A DNA stretch of 64,000 nucleotides from Sphingomonas sp. 67-36 (GCA_001897375.1 MKSU01000017.1:110147-174146); one strand, 5' to 3'; positions 43,765 to 55,475 are shown, numbered from the stretch's first letter. Numbers and translations are program-made. The notes: generated from the letters alone by a model not told the origin.

Positions 43765-44490
43765 ATGACAGGCCCCGTCCGATCCGTTTCGCAGGCGCTG
43801 GCGATCCTGCGGCTGCTCGCGGAGACCAGCCCGATGTCGCTGTCGGACATCGCGCGGGTCGCCGGCCTCAGCCCGTCGAGCTGCCTCAATCTGCTCAAGA
43901 CCTTGGTCGAGGAAGGCGCGGTGGAGCGCGATGCGCGCACCAAACAATATCGCCTCGCGCGCGCCTGGGCGGCGTCGGACGCGCTGCGCGACGGCAATGC
44001 GCAGGGACTGATCGATCGCGCCCAGCCGCTGATGGCGCAATGCGCCGAGCAATATGACGCCGCGCTCGGGCTGTGGAAGGTGATCTCGCGCGAGCGCGTG
44101 CGACTGATCGCGCGCGCGGAAAGCAAGGCGGGGGTGCGCGTCGCGATGGCCGACGGGCAGCGCCAGCCGCTCGGCGGCGGGGCGGTCGGGCGCGCGCTGG
44201 CGGCGGCGCAGGGCGTCGGGCGGGAGGAACTGGCGCGGCGCTATGCCGGTGTGCGCTGGCAGGCGCCGCTGTCGTTCGACGATTATGCCGCGCAGGTCGC
44301 GCGCGCCGGGGCGGCGGGCTTCGCGCTCGACGAGGGCTTCACGCATCGCGGCATCTGCACGGCGGCGGTGTCGATCGCGCCGGGCTTCTGCCTGTCGGCG
44401 TCGATCTTCGCCGGCTCGCGCGATCCGGCGGAGGTGACGGCGCTGGCGGAGGCGCTGCAACGCCTCTGCGCGACATTGCTGCCGGCATGA
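43765..44490 (+). CDS. IclR-family transcriptional regulator
   Basis: About 241 residues: an N-terminal winged helix (ALAILRLLAETSPMSLSDIARVAGLSPSSCLNLLKTLVEEG; motif LSDIARVAGLSPSSC) and a C-terminal effector domain. Probably controls the divergent beta-oxidation cassette and the downstream FAH gene. The ATG at 43765 (MTGPVRSVSQ) fits family N-termini, but its GGAGG is only two bases upstream; a TTG at 43723 would extend the protein by 14 residues. Confidence 0.9.
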   Translation: MTGPVRSVSQALAILRLLAETSPMSLSDIARVAGLSPSSCLNLLKTLVEEGAVERDARTKQYRLARAWAASDALRDGNAQGLIDRAQPLMAQCAEQYDAALGLWKVISRERVRLIARAESKAGVRVAMADGQRQPLGGGAVGRALAAAQGVGREELARRYAGVRWQAPLSFDDYAAQVARAGAAGFALDEGFTHRGICTAAVSIAPGFCLSASIFAGSRDPAEVTALAEALQRLCATLLPA

Positions 44491-44559
44491 AGACGGCGCT
44501 TGCATATCCCCGGCGTGGGCGTCAGGGCGCGGCCAGACCCGCCGATGGAGCCGCCCACC

Positions 44560-45267
44560 ATGCCGAATGCCTTCGATCTGCCCGCGCCGCCGACGATCGC
44601 GATCGATGGCAGCGACGAACGCTTTCCGGTCGGGCGGATCTTCTGCGTCGGGCGCAATTACGCCGATCATGCGCGCGAGATGGGCAGCGACCCCGATCGC
44701 GAGCCGCCGTTCTTCTTCTACAAGTTCGCGCAGGCGCTGGTGCCCGGCGGCGGCACCATCCCTTATCCGCCTGAGACCGCCGACTATCATCACGAAGCCG
44801 AACTGGTCGTCGCGATCGGGCGCGAGGGCGCGGCGGTGGCGCCGGAGCGGGCGCTCGATCTGGTGTACGGCTATGCCGCCGGGCTGGACATGACGCGGCG
44901 CGACCTGCAGGCACGAGCCAAGGCCAAGGGGCGGCCGTGGGATACCGCGAAGAACTTCGCCTTCTCCGCCCCCGCCGGCTCGCTGCGCCGCGTGGCGGAC
45001 GGCAGCCATGTCGCGGCCGGGGAGATCGCGCTGACGGTGAACGGCGAGGTCCGCCAGCGCGGCGACATCAGCGACATGATCTGGAGCACCGCCGAGGTGA
45101 TCGCGCATCTGTCGCGGCTGGAGCGGCTGTTGCCGGGGGACCTGATCTACACCGGCACGCCCGCCGGGGTAGGGGCGGTGACGCCGGGCGACAGGCTGGT
45201 CGTCTCGATCGCCGGCCTTGCCCCGCTCGCCGTGACGATCGGCCCGCGCGAGGCAGATTTCGCCTGA
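44560..45267 (+). CDS. Fumarylacetoacetate-hydrolase-family protein (fumarylpyruvate hydrolase-like)
   Basis: 235 residues. The FAH fold motifs CVGRNYADHAREMG, PPFFFYKFAQALVPGG and the metal site YHHEAELVVAIG are present, with DMTRRDLQ and YTGTPAGVGAV later. Close relatives hydrolyse acylpyruvates such as fumarylpyruvate in the gentisate pathway; the true substrate is unknown. The ATG at 44560 has GGAG nine bases upstream; ATGs at 44545 and 44500 are alternatives. Follows the IclR gene on the same strand. Confidence 0.88.
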   Translation: MPNAFDLPAPPTIAIDGSDERFPVGRIFCVGRNYADHAREMGSDPDREPPFFFYKFAQALVPGGGTIPYPPETADYHHEAELVVAIGREGAAVAPERALDLVYGYAAGLDMTRRDLQARAKAKGRPWDTAKNFAFSAPAGSLRRVADGSHVAAGEIALTVNGEVRQRGDISDMIWSTAEVIAHLSRLERLLPGDLIYTGTPAGVGAVTPGDRLVVSIAGLAPLAVTIGPREADFA

Positions 45268-45575
45268 CGCGCCCACCTGTGTCGGCCCGGTCGCGGCCCC
45301 GCCAGCGATTTGATTATCCTCGCCATTTCGGTGTGATTCGGACGCAGGCTTTTCGACAAGCCTTGCGAGTCCGCTCCGTTATGTTCGGTCGATCGGCGCA
45401 TATGCCGGTGAAATGGGCGGCGATCGGTGCTGTAACCCAAATTTAATTCGGCGATCACCTTCAATTTAGATAGCACCTTCTGCGACAATAATGTTACGTC
45501 TCTAAGGGACGTGACGGGAGGATCATTTCCCACCCTGTCATGCGGGAGTAATCTGGGGTTCGGGGGGATCGTAAA
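45268..45575. other. 308-bp upstream region of the second TonB receptor
   Basis: No gene is apparent. The second half (about 45430-45520) is distinctly AT-rich and should hold the promoter of the receptor/amidohydrolase operon. It contains an 8-bp inverted repeat listed separately. The last 14 bases before the ATG (GGGGGGATCGTAAA) hold the ribosome site. Confidence 0.45.
45493..45515. promoter_or_regulatory. Inverted repeat upstream of TonB receptor, possible operator
   Basis: GTTACGTC (45493-45500) and GACGTGAC (45508-45515) are complementary at seven of eight positions around a 7-nt centre. It is 60 bp before the receptor start, next to an AT-rich promoter-like stretch. The Lrp-type regulator encoded at the far end of this cluster is a possible ligand, but that is a guess. 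Confidence 0.35.
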
Positions 45576-47894
<2,319 letters not shown>

Positions 47895-47942
47895 GGAGGC
47901 GCCGCAGGAGCAGAGGTCGATAAAATCGGGAGAGGATTTGGC

Positions 47943-49658
47943 ATGATCAAGAGGGCAGGGATCGTCCGTTCCGCGTTGCTTTTCGGCGTGGCGTCAATGG
48001 GGCTGGGCGTACCGGCGTACCTTCCGGCCCAGTCGGCCGAAAAGGTCCAGCATCCGGCGGCGGATCCTGCCCTGCCCAGCCTGCGCGGAACCTCGCTGGG
48101 TTCGGCGACGGCAGCTCCGGCGCGACAGCCGGGCGAGGGGGCGGGCCCGTTCCGCCGGCTCGTCATCCGCGGGGTCACGCTGATCGACGGATCGGGCGCG
48201 CCGCCACGCGGGCCGGTCGATATCGTGATCGAAGGCAACCGCATCGCGGACATCAAGGCGGCGGGCACGCCGGGCCTGTCCCCGAAACCGGATCGGGCGC
48301 CGCGCGATTTCGATCAGGAGATCGACGCGACCGGCATGTACGCGCTGCCGGGCTTCGTCGACATGCACGTCCACGGCTCGACCAACGACAAGGCGCCGAA
48401 CCTCAGCTATTCGTACAAATTGTGGCTGGCGCACGGCGTGACGACGGTTCGCGGCGTCGATCTCGCGCCGTTCGAGCTTTCGCTCAGCGAGCGCGCGCGC
48501 TCGGCGCGCAACGAGATCGTCGCGCCGCGCATCTTCGCCTATCAGCGGCCGGGCGAGGGCGCCGGGTGGACCAGCGGCCGCGTCAACACGCCTGAAAAGG
48601 CCCGCGCCTGGGTGCAATGGGCGGCGAAGCAGGGCATCGACGGCATCAAGCTGACCGACAGCGAGGACCAGACGCCGGAAGTGATGTCCGCGATCCTCGA
48701 CGAGGCGAAGAAGCAGAAGCTCGGCACGGTCGCGCATCTTTCGCAGATCGGCGTCGGCCGCTTCAACGCCGAGCAGGCGGGGGACGCCGGGCTGGGCACC
48801 GTCACCCACTTCTATGGCCATTTCGAATCGCTGCTGAAGAACGGGCCGGTCCAGAACTGGCGATACGATTACAATTACGCCAACGAGCAGGATCGCTTCG
48901 GCGACGTCGCCAATCTCGACGTGGAGAGTTTCGGGCCGGAATCGCCCGAATGGTGGGCGTATCTCAAGCATCAGAAGGAGAATAACGTCACCTTCGATCC
49001 GACGATGACGATCTATGTCGCCGGCCGGGACCTGATGCATTCCCGCAACGCTGACTGGCACGACAAATACACGATGCCGCAGCTCTGGGGTTTCTTCCAG
49101 TCGTCGCGCGAAAATCACGGATCGTACTTCTATGACTGGACGCTGGCGACGGAGATCAAATGGCGCAACTTCTACAAGAAGTTCATGGCGCTCATCAACG
49201 ATTACAAGAATATCGGCGGCCGCGTGACGACCGGATCGGATTCCGGCTTCATCTTCGAGCCTTATGGCTTCGGCTATATCCAGGAGCTGGAATTGTTGCA
49301 GGAAGCCGGCTTCAACCCCTCGCAGGTGGTGCGGGCGGCGACGCTGAACGGCGCGCTGACGCTCTATGAGCCGAAGGGCGAGCCGGTGCCGCCGATCGGC
49401 ACGGTGCGGGTCGGCAAGCTGGCGGATCTGGTGCTCGTCAAGGAGAACCCGCTCCAGAACTTCAAGACGCTCTACGGAACCGGGGCGTTGCGGCTCAACG
49501 AGAAGACCCAGAAGCTGGAGCGCGTCGGCGGGGTCAGCTACACGATCAAGGACGGCGTGGTCTATGACGCGAAGAAGCTGCTCGCCGACGTGGCCGAAAT
49601 GGTGAAGGCGGAAAAGCGCCGCCTCGGCATGCCCGAGGAAGGGCTGCCCCATCCCTGA
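47943..49658 (+). CDS. Secreted amidohydrolase-superfamily protein, copy 1
   Basis: 571 residues with a signal peptide (MIKRAGIVRSALLFGVASM..AQ). Amidohydrolase motifs: HxH metal pair in GFVDMHVHGS, lysine in IDGIKLTDSED, histidine in GTVAHLSQIG, and the aspartate in TTGSDSGF. The C-terminus has GKLADLVLVKENPL, the usual composite beta-sandwich return. Acts outside the cytoplasm, probably on a peptide or amide. Its neighbour (49710) is a paralogue, perhaps 60% identical by eye. The shared insert YDWTLATEIKWRNFYKKF is a subfamily trait. Confidence 0.9.
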   Translation: MIKRAGIVRSALLFGVASMGLGVPAYLPAQSAEKVQHPAADPALPSLRGTSLGSATAAPARQPGEGAGPFRRLVIRGVTLIDGSGAPPRGPVDIVIEGNRIADIKAAGTPGLSPKPDRAPRDFDQEIDATGMYALPGFVDMHVHGSTNDKAPNLSYSYKLWLAHGVTTVRGVDLAPFELSLSERARSARNEIVAPRIFAYQRPGEGAGWTSGRVNTPEKARAWVQWAAKQGIDGIKLTDSEDQTPEVMSAILDEAKKQKLGTVAHLSQIGVGRFNAEQAGDAGLGTVTHFYGHFESLLKNGPVQNWRYDYNYANEQDRFGDVANLDVESFGPESPEWWAYLKHQKENNVTFDPTMTIYVAGRDLMHSRNADWHDKYTMPQLWGFFQSSRENHGSYFYDWTLATEIKWRNFYKKFMALINDYKNIGGRVTTGSDSGFIFEPYGFGYIQELELLQEAGFNPSQVVRAATLNGALTLYEPKGEPVPPIGTVRVGKLADLVLVKENPLQNFKTLYGTGALRLNEKTQKLERVGGVSYTIKDGVVYDAKKLLADVAEMVKAEKRRLGMPEEGLPHP

Positions 49659-49709
49659 CACGCATCATCCGCGAAAGAACTTTCCCGAACTCCGGCAAGG
49701 AAGCAGGAC

Positions 49710-51401
49710 ATGAAAAGATTACTTCTCTCGACGGTGGCGCTGATCGCCGGCCTTGGCGCGTTCGGCAGCGCGGGAATCGCGCAGGACCATGACGATTGGG
49801 TGCCGGGGGGCGCGACCGGCGCCGATCCGCGCCCGGCGGGGCATTATGTTCCGGCGCCGGCGCGCACCTCGGCGGAAAGCAAGGGGCCGTTCCGCAAGCT
49901 GGTGATCCGTGGTGCCACGCTGATCGACGGCACCGGCGCGCCGCCGCGCGGGCCGATGGATATCGTGATCGAGGGCAATCGCATCACCGCCGTCACCCAG
50001 GCCGGCTGGCCGGGCCTGCCGATGAAGCAGCAGCGCGAGCCGCGTGACGCCGATTACGAACTGGACGCGACCGGCATGTATGTGCTGCCCGGCTTCGTCG
50101 ATACGCACACGCACCTGCCGGCATCCGACAAGGCGCCGGACATCAGCTATGCCTACAAGCTGTGGCTCGCGCATGGCGTCACCACGGTGCGCGGCGTGCC
50201 GCTCGCGCCGCCGGATCTCGCCAGCTCCGAGAAGAACCGTTCGGCGGCGAACGAGACCGCCGCGCCGCGCATCTTCAACTACCAGACGCTCGGCGCGGGC
50301 TGGACCGGGGGGGCGATCGATTCCACCGACAAGGCGCGCGCCTGGGTGCGCTGGGCGGCGACGCACAACATCGACGGGATCAAGTTCTTCAACCGTCCGG
50401 AGGAGACGCCCGCGATCATCGCCGCCGCGATCGACGAGGCGCACAAGAACAAGATGGGCACGCTTGCTCACCTGTCGCAGACCGGGGTCGCCAATTTCAA
50501 CGCGCGCGACGCGGGCGACGCGCATCTCGACACGGTGACGCACTATTACGGGCATCACGAGGCGCTGCTGAAGGATCACACGATCCAGAACTTTCCGCTC
50601 GATTACAATTACAACAACGAGCAGAACCGTTTCGGCGACATCGCCGAAATCTGGGATGAGGTCTATACGCCGGAATCGCCGGAGTGGATGGAGTATCTCC
50701 ATCACCAGAAGGATAATAATGTCATCTTCAATCCGACGTTCAACATCTACGCCGCCTCGCGCGACCTGATGCGGGCGCGCAACGCGGACTGGAACAACAA
50801 ATACGTTACCCCGCAGCTCTGGAATTATTTCCAGTCGACGCGCGACAACCACGGCTCCTATTTCTACGACTGGACGACCGAGAACGAGTTCGCCTGGAAG
50901 CGATTCTATTCGAACTTCTTCAAGCTGATGAACGATTACAAGAACATGGGCGGCCGCGTGACGGTGGGCACCGATTCGGGCTTCATCTTCAAGACCTACG
51001 GCTTCGCTTATGTCGAGGAGCTCGAACTGTTCCGCGAGGCGGGTTTCACCCCGCTGGAGATCGTGCGCTCGGCGACGATGTGGAGCGCGGACGAGCTGTG
51101 GCGGCAGAAGGGCGTGCCCGCGCCCGTCGGCGTCGTCCGTCCGGGGATGCTGGCTGACCTCGTGATCGTGAAGGAAAACCCGCTCGCCAACCTCAAGACG
51201 CTCTACGGCACCGGCCACCTGCGGCTGAATCCGGCGACCAACAAGCAGGAACTGGTCGGCGGGGTCAGCTACACCGTGAAGGACGGCATCATCTTCGACG
51301 CGAAGAAGCTGCTGGCCGAGGTGGCCGACATGGTGGCGTCGGAGAAGGCGCGTCTCGGCCAGGCAGGCGCGCCGCCGCCCAATCCCGGCACCGGGCAGTA
51401 A
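49710..51401 (+). CDS. Secreted amidohydrolase-superfamily protein, copy 2
   Basis: 563 residues with a signal peptide (MKRLLLSTVALIAGLGAFG..AQ). Same layout as copy 1: GFVDTHTHLPAS, IDGIKFFNRPEE, GTLAHLSQTG, TVGTDSGF and GMLADLVIVKENPL. The key residues are kept in both copies, so both are probably active and may differ in substrate. It ends 93 bp before the convergent Lrp gene, with two strong hairpins between. Confidence 0.9.
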   Translation: MKRLLLSTVALIAGLGAFGSAGIAQDHDDWVPGGATGADPRPAGHYVPAPARTSAESKGPFRKLVIRGATLIDGTGAPPRGPMDIVIEGNRITAVTQAGWPGLPMKQQREPRDADYELDATGMYVLPGFVDTHTHLPASDKAPDISYAYKLWLAHGVTTVRGVPLAPPDLASSEKNRSAANETAAPRIFNYQTLGAGWTGGAIDSTDKARAWVRWAATHNIDGIKFFNRPEETPAIIAAAIDEAHKNKMGTLAHLSQTGVANFNARDAGDAHLDTVTHYYGHHEALLKDHTIQNFPLDYNYNNEQNRFGDIAEIWDEVYTPESPEWMEYLHHQKDNNVIFNPTFNIYAASRDLMRARNADWNNKYVTPQLWNYFQSTRDNHGSYFYDWTTENEFAWKRFYSNFFKLMNDYKNMGGRVTVGTDSGFIFKTYGFAYVEELELFREAGFTPLEIVRSATMWSADELWRQKGVPAPVGVVRPGMLADLVIVKENPLANLKTLYGTGHLRLNPATNKQELVGGVSYTVKDGIIFDAKKLLAEVADMVASEKARLGQAGAPPPNPGTGQ

Positions 51402-51410
51402 CGACAGGTT

Positions 51411-51477
51411 CGCCGCCGCGCGTCATTGCGGCGGCGGAATAGGGCGCGGCGCGGGGGCGCATCCCCGCGTCGCGCCC
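51411..51477. terminator. Paired hairpins between convergent amidohydrolase and Lrp genes
   Basis: First hairpin: CGCCGCCGC (51411-51419) with GCGGCGGCG (51428-51436), 8-nt loop. Second: a 15-bp stem, 51442-51456 with 51463-51477, one G-T wobble and a 6-nt loop. They sit between stops at 51401 and 51494 and can end transcription from both sides, though no T-run follows. Confidence 0.6.
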
Positions 51478-51493
51478 GATATCCGCCGGCCGA

Positions 51494-51949
51494 TCAGATC
51501 GGCAGTTCGGTCACGTTCTTCACTTCCTCCATCACCGCATAGGTGCGCGTTTCGCGGACGCCCGGCATACTGACCAGCGAATCCGCGAGGAACGCGCGAT
51601 AGGCGACCATGTCTTTCACGCGGACCTTCAGCAGATAGTCGAAACCGCCGGCCACCATGTGGCATTCGAGGATCTCGGGCATCAGCCGTACCTCCTCGGC
51701 GAACTGGACGAAGACGTCGCCGGTGGTGCGGTCCAGCAGCACCTCGATGAAGATCAGCAGCGCGCAATCCAGCTTCACCGGATCGAGCCGCGCGACGATA
51801 TCCATGACATAGCCCTGCTCGCGCAGCTTCCGCAGCCGGTCGAAACAGGCGGAGGGAGAGAGGCCGCAGCGATTCGCCAGCTCCTGATTGGTTATTCGGC
51901 CATCTTTCTGAATCGTCCTCAGAATCTTTCGATCTATCTCGCTGAGCAT
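51494..51949 (-). CDS. Lrp/AsnC-family transcriptional regulator
   Basis: 151 residues. N-terminal HTH (LSEIDRKILRTIQKDGRITN, QELANRCGLSPSACFDRLRKL) and C-terminal RAM ligand-binding domain (ILECHMVAGGFDYLLKVRVKD). Lrp proteins respond to amino acids, which fits control of the adjacent peptide/amide-degrading cluster. The ATG at 51949 has GGGGGAG five bases upstream; the frame open to 51997 is not supported. Divergent from hemN. Confidence 0.93.
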   Translation of the reverse strand: MLSEIDRKILRTIQKDGRITNQELANRCGLSPSACFDRLRKLREQGYVMDIVARLDPVKLDCALLIFIEVLLDRTTGDVFVQFAEEVRLMPEILECHMVAGGFDYLLKVRVKDMVAYRAFLADSLVSMPGVRETRTYAVMEEVKNVTELPI

Positions 51950-52033
51950 GTGAACTCCCCCGGCTATTGTCGATTTTGCCCGAAGAATATTCACCAAGCC
52001 GGCTGGATCGCCAAGCGCCGATCATGGCAGGGC

Positions 52034-52047
52034 TTGACGGCCGTCAA
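52034..52047. promoter_or_regulatory. FNR/FixK-type box upstream of hemN
   Basis: TTGACGGCCGTCAA is a perfect 14-bp palindrome of the TTGAC-N4-GTCAA type bound by FNR/FixK regulators under low oxygen. Its centre is 41.5 bp before the hemN ATG (52082), so a standard class II activation would place the transcript start at the start codon itself. Confidence 0.75.
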
Positions 52048-52081
52048 ACCCGCCGGTCGCGGCACGGCGTAGCGGCGGGGC

Positions 52082-53401
52082 ATGTGGACCTACCATCCCG
52101 ATCTGCTCGCGACGCCGGTGCCGCGCTATACCAGCTTCCCCACCGCCGCCGAGTTCGGCGACATGGACGCGCGCGACATGGAGGAGGCGCTGGCGAGGGT
52201 CGCGCCCGATGCGGCGCTGTCGCTCTATCTCCACATTCCCTATTGTCATGAGATCTGCTGGTATTGCGGCTGCAACACCGGCGCGGCCAACCGCACGACG
52301 CGCGTCACCGCCTATCTCCAGCGGCTCGGCGAGGAAGTGGAGCTGGTCGCGCAAAGGCTCGGCGGGCGCGGGCGGATCGGGCGGATCGCCTTCGGCGGGG
52401 GCAGCCCCAACGCGCTCGCGCCGGCGCAGTTCGCCACCTTGCTCGAAAAGGTCCGCGCCGCGTTCGCCTGCCCCGATGCTTCCGTCTCGGTCGAGCTTGA
52501 TCCGCGCCGGTTCGAGCCGGAATGGGACGCGGTGTTCGCCGCCGCGCGGGTCGAGCGCGCCAGCCTCGGCGTGCAGACCTTCTCCCCGGCGCTGCAGGCG
52601 TCGATCGGCCGCATCCAGCCGACCGGGGTGATCGCCGACGTCACCGCCCGGCTGCGTGCGGCGGGGGTGCGCTCGCTCAACTTCGACCTGATGTACGGCC
52701 TGCCGGGGCAGGACGTCGCGCTGCTCATCGACACGATCGACACCGCGCTGGAGATGGCGCCGGACCGGCTGGCGGTATTCGGCTACGCTCATGTACCGCA
52801 CCTCATTCCCCGTCAGCGGCGGATCGACGCGACCGCCTTGCCCGACGCGGCGCTGCGCTTCCGTCAGGCGGAGGCGGCGCACGAGCGACTGGTCGGCGCC
52901 GGGTGGCAGCCGGTCGGCTTCGATCATTTCGCGCAGGCGCGCGACGATCTGGCGGCGGCCGCGCGGCGCGGCGCGCTGCGGCGCAACTTCCAGGGTTTCA
53001 CCGACGATCCGGCCGAAGTGCTGATCGGGCTGGGCGTATCGGCGATCAGCATGTTCCCCGGCGCGCTGATCCAGAACGAGAAGAACGCCGGCCGCTATCA
53101 CCTGCGCATCGCCAACGGGAAGCTCGCGGCGGCGCGCGGCATCCGGCGCGGGGCGACCGATCGCCGGCGCGGCGCGGCGATCGAGCAATTGCTGTGCCGG
53201 GGCAGCGCCGACCTTGCCGCGCTGCCCGACCTCGCCACGGTGCGCGCGCGGCTGGAGCCGTTCGCGGCGCGCGGCCTGATCGGCTGGAGCGATACGCGCC
53301 TCATGCTGCTGGAGGGCGCGACGCCCTATGCCCGCGCAATCGCCGCGACGATCGATCCCTATCGCCAGCACAGCGCGACGCGGTTCAGCAGTGCGGTATA
53401 G
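52082..53401 (+). CDS. hemN: Oxygen-independent coproporphyrinogen III oxidase
   Basis: 439-residue radical-SAM enzyme making protoporphyrinogen IX without oxygen, supplying haem for the cbb3 oxidase encoded next. The cluster-binding CxxxCxxC is in YCHEICWYCGCN (about residues 57-64), with GGGSPN downstream and the HemN N-terminus VPRYTSFPTA. Full length. Start ATG 52082 matches family starts; the upstream ribosome site (GGCGGGG) is weak. The last codons overlap the small secreted-protein gene. Confidence 0.95.
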   Translation: MWTYHPDLLATPVPRYTSFPTAAEFGDMDARDMEEALARVAPDAALSLYLHIPYCHEICWYCGCNTGAANRTTRVTAYLQRLGEEVELVAQRLGGRGRIGRIAFGGGSPNALAPAQFATLLEKVRAAFACPDASVSVELDPRRFEPEWDAVFAAARVERASLGVQTFSPALQASIGRIQPTGVIADVTARLRAAGVRSLNFDLMYGLPGQDVALLIDTIDTALEMAPDRLAVFGYAHVPHLIPRQRRIDATALPDAALRFRQAEAAHERLVGAGWQPVGFDHFAQARDDLAAAARRGALRRNFQGFTDDPAEVLIGLGVSAISMFPGALIQNEKNAGRYHLRIANGKLAAARGIRRGATDRRRGAAIEQLLCRGSADLAALPDLATVRARLEPFAARGLIGWSDTRLMLLEGATPYARAIAATIDPYRQHSATRFSSAV

Positions 53402-53645
53402 CCGCCCCGTCCTCGCGCTGGCGGTCGGCGCGGCGGGCGGGCTGGCGGCCGCGCCGCTCCACGCCGCACAACCGGAGGGGATCGCGATCGGCGTCTGCGG
53501 CGATCCCGGCCTCACGCTGCGCATCCCGCTCGCGCCGGGCAGGACGCCGGCGCGCGACGAGGGACCGTGGGGATGCCACGGCTGCGACCTGCGCAAGCGC
53601 GCGGGGAACGGCATCTGCGGCTGCGACGACGATGCGGGCGAGTGA
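53391..53645 (+). CDS. Small secreted cysteine-rich protein between hemN and ccoN
   Basis: 84 residues from a GTG at 53391 overlapping the hemN end by 11 bases. A signal peptide (RPVLALAVGAAGGLAAAPLHAA) is followed by a short mature part with seven cysteines, ending GCHGCDLRKRAGNGICGCDD. The spacing could bind metal or form disulfides. I know no named family. Its place between hemN and the cbb3 genes suggests an accessory role in haem or copper handling; that is inference. Confidence 0.55.
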   Translation: MRYSRPVLALAVGAAGGLAAAPLHAAQPEGIAIGVCGDPGLTLRIPLAPGRTPARDEGPWGCHGCDLRKRAGNGICGCDDDAGE

Positions 53646-53656
53646 GCCGCGGGCTT

Positions 53657-53670
53657 TTGACACGGATCAA
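53657..53670. promoter_or_regulatory. FNR/FixK-type box upstream of ccoN
   Basis: TTGACACGGATCAA (TTGAC-N4-ATCAA) matches the FNR/FixK consensus and lies 142 bp before the ccoN start. With class II spacing, transcription would begin near 53705, leaving a leader of about 108 nt that contains the hairpin at 53753-53787. It fits microaerobic induction of the whole cco operon. Confidence 0.75.
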
Positions 53671-53752
53671 GGCGGCGCCCCGTTTCGCGCCGCAACACGG
53701 ACCTGCCGGGCGCCGGGGGGCGTCAGGCACCTTTCTGGAGTACCGGAAGGGC

Positions 53753-53787
53753 GTGCGGCCGATCGCCAAGGGGGAGATCGGCCGCAC
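53753..53787 (+). promoter_or_regulatory. Strong hairpin in the ccoN leader
   Basis: GTGCGGCCGATC (53753-53764) pairs perfectly with GATCGGCCGCAC (53776-53787); the 11-nt loop is GCCAAGGGGGA. Flanking CGGAAGG and CCTTTCCG can extend the stem with a bulge. It ends 25 nt before the ccoN ATG. There is no T-run, so it looks like a leader or stability element rather than a terminator. Confidence 0.55.
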
Positions 53788-53812
53788 CACCTTTCCGTAA
53801 CGGGGTGAACCA

Positions 53813-55462
53813 ATGGCAAAGGATATCAGCGCGCCCGCCGGCTGGCTGTTCGTCGCGCTGCTTGCGTTGCTGGCGTCGGCGACCGCCGTCGACGGCGGCT
53901 TCGCCGTGCATATGGGGATCGCCGCCGTCGCGGCGTTCTTCGTCGCGGTGCGCGGGCTGGGGGCGAAGCCGAGGGACGGCATGGGGCCGCGCGTCTCGCC
54001 CGCCACGGCCGGGCAATATTATGACGACGTGATCCGCTGGGGCGTGATCGCCACGGTGTTCTGGGGCATCGTCGGCTTCCTCGTCGGCGTGTTCATCGCC
54101 GCCGAGCTGACCTTCCCGCAGCTCAACCTCGGCGAATATGTCAATTTCGGGCGCATCCGGCCGCTGCACACCTCGGCGGTGATCTTCGCTTTCGGGGGCA
54201 ATGCGCTGATCGCGACCAGCTTCTACGTCGTGCAGCGCACCTGCCGCACGCGGCTGTTCTGGCCGAACCTCGCAAATTTCGTGTTCTGGGGCTACCAGAT
54301 GTTCATCGTGCTGGCCGCCACCGGCTATGTCATGGGCATCACCGAGGCGCGCGAATATGCCGAGCCGGAATGGTATGTCGACATCTGGCTGACGATCGTC
54401 TGGGTCGCCTATCTGGTGGTGTTCGTCGGCACGCTGGTGCGCCGGTCGGAACCGCACATCTATGTCGCCAACTGGTTCTACCTGAGCTTCATCATCACGA
54501 TCGCGATGCTGCACATCGTGAACAACCTGTCGATGCCGGTGAGCATCGTCGGGTCGAAATCCTATTCCGCCTTCTCCGGCGTGCAGGATGCGCTGACGCA
54601 ATGGTGGTACGGCCATAATGCGGTGGCCTTCTTCCTCACCGTGCCGTTCCTGGCGATGATGTATTACTTCGTGCCGAAGCAGGCGGAGCGGCCGATCTAC
54701 AGCTACCGCCTGTCGATCGTGCACTTCTGGTCGCTGATCTTCCTCTACATCTGGGCCGGGCCGCACCATTTGCACTACACCGCGCTGCCGGACTGGGCGC
54801 AGACGCTCGGCATGGTCTTCTCGGTCGTGCTGTGGATGCCGAGCTGGGGCGGCATGATCAACGGGCTGATGACGCTGAACGGCGCGTGGGACAAGATCCG
54901 CACCGATCCGATCATCCGCATGATGGTGTTCGCGCTGGCCTTCTACGGCATGGCGACGTTCGAGGGGCCGATGATGTCGGTCAAGAGCGTCAACTCGCTC
55001 AGCCACTATACCAACTGGACGATCGGGCACGTCCATTCCGGCGCTTTGGGCTGGAACGGCATGATCACCTTCGCGGCGGTCTATTATCTCGCGCCACGGC
55101 TGTGGGGACGTGAGCGGCTCTATTCGCTGCGCATGGTCAACTGGCACTTCTGGTGCGCGACGCTGGGCATCGTGCTCTACGCCTCCTCGATGTGGGTGGC
55201 GGGCATCATGCAGGGGCTGATGTGGCGCGAATACGGCGACGACGGCTATCTGGTCTATTCGTTCGCCGAGGTCGTGGCCGCGCTCCACCCGTTGTATCTG
55301 ATCCGCACGCTGGGCGGGCTGCTGTTCCTGACCGGCGGTTTCCTGATGGTCTGGAACGTGTGGATGACGATCCGTGGGCGCGTGCGCGAGGAGGCGCCGA
55401 TGACCACGGCCGCCTACGATCCCGCGCGCGACCATCCGCTCGTCCCCGCCCACGCTCGCTAA
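53813..55462 (+). CDS. ccoN: cbb3-type cytochrome c oxidase subunit I
   Basis: 549 residues, about 14 membrane helices. Catalytic subunit holding haem b, haem b3 and CuB; reduces oxygen with high affinity and pumps protons. Ligand histidines: [21 protein letters not shown] (CuB), AGPHHLHYT (CuB pair) and [12 protein letters not shown] (both haems). First gene of a tightly packed ccoNOQPGHIS operon under an FNR-type box. Confidence 0.97.
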   Translation: MAKDISAPAGWLFVALLALLASATAVDGGFAVHMGIAAVAAFFVAVRGLGAKPRDGMGPRVSPATAGQYYDDVIRWGVIATVFWGIVGFLVGVFIAAELTFPQLNLGEYVNFGRIRPLHTSAVIFAFGGNALIATSFYVVQRTCRTRLFWPNLANFVFWGYQMFIVLAATGYVMGITEAREYAEPEWYVDIWLTIVWVAYLVVFVGTLVRRSEPHIYVANWFYLSFIITIAMLHIVNNLSMPVSIVGSKSYSAFSGVQDALTQWWYGHNAVAFFLTVPFLAMMYYFVPKQAERPIYSYRLSIVHFWSLIFLYIWAGPHHLHYTALPDWAQTLGMVFSVVLWMPSWGGMINGLMTLNGAWDKIRTDPIIRMMVFALAFYGMATFEGPMMSVKSVNSLSHYTNWTIGHVHSGALGWNGMITFAAVYYLAPRLWGRERLYSLRMVNWHFWCATLGIVLYASSMWVAGIMQGLMWREYGDDGYLVYSFAEVVAALHPLYLIRTLGGLLFLTGGFLMVWNVWMTIRGRVREEAPMTTAAYDPARDHPLVPAHAR

Positions 55463-55475
55463 GGAAAGGCCGGAA

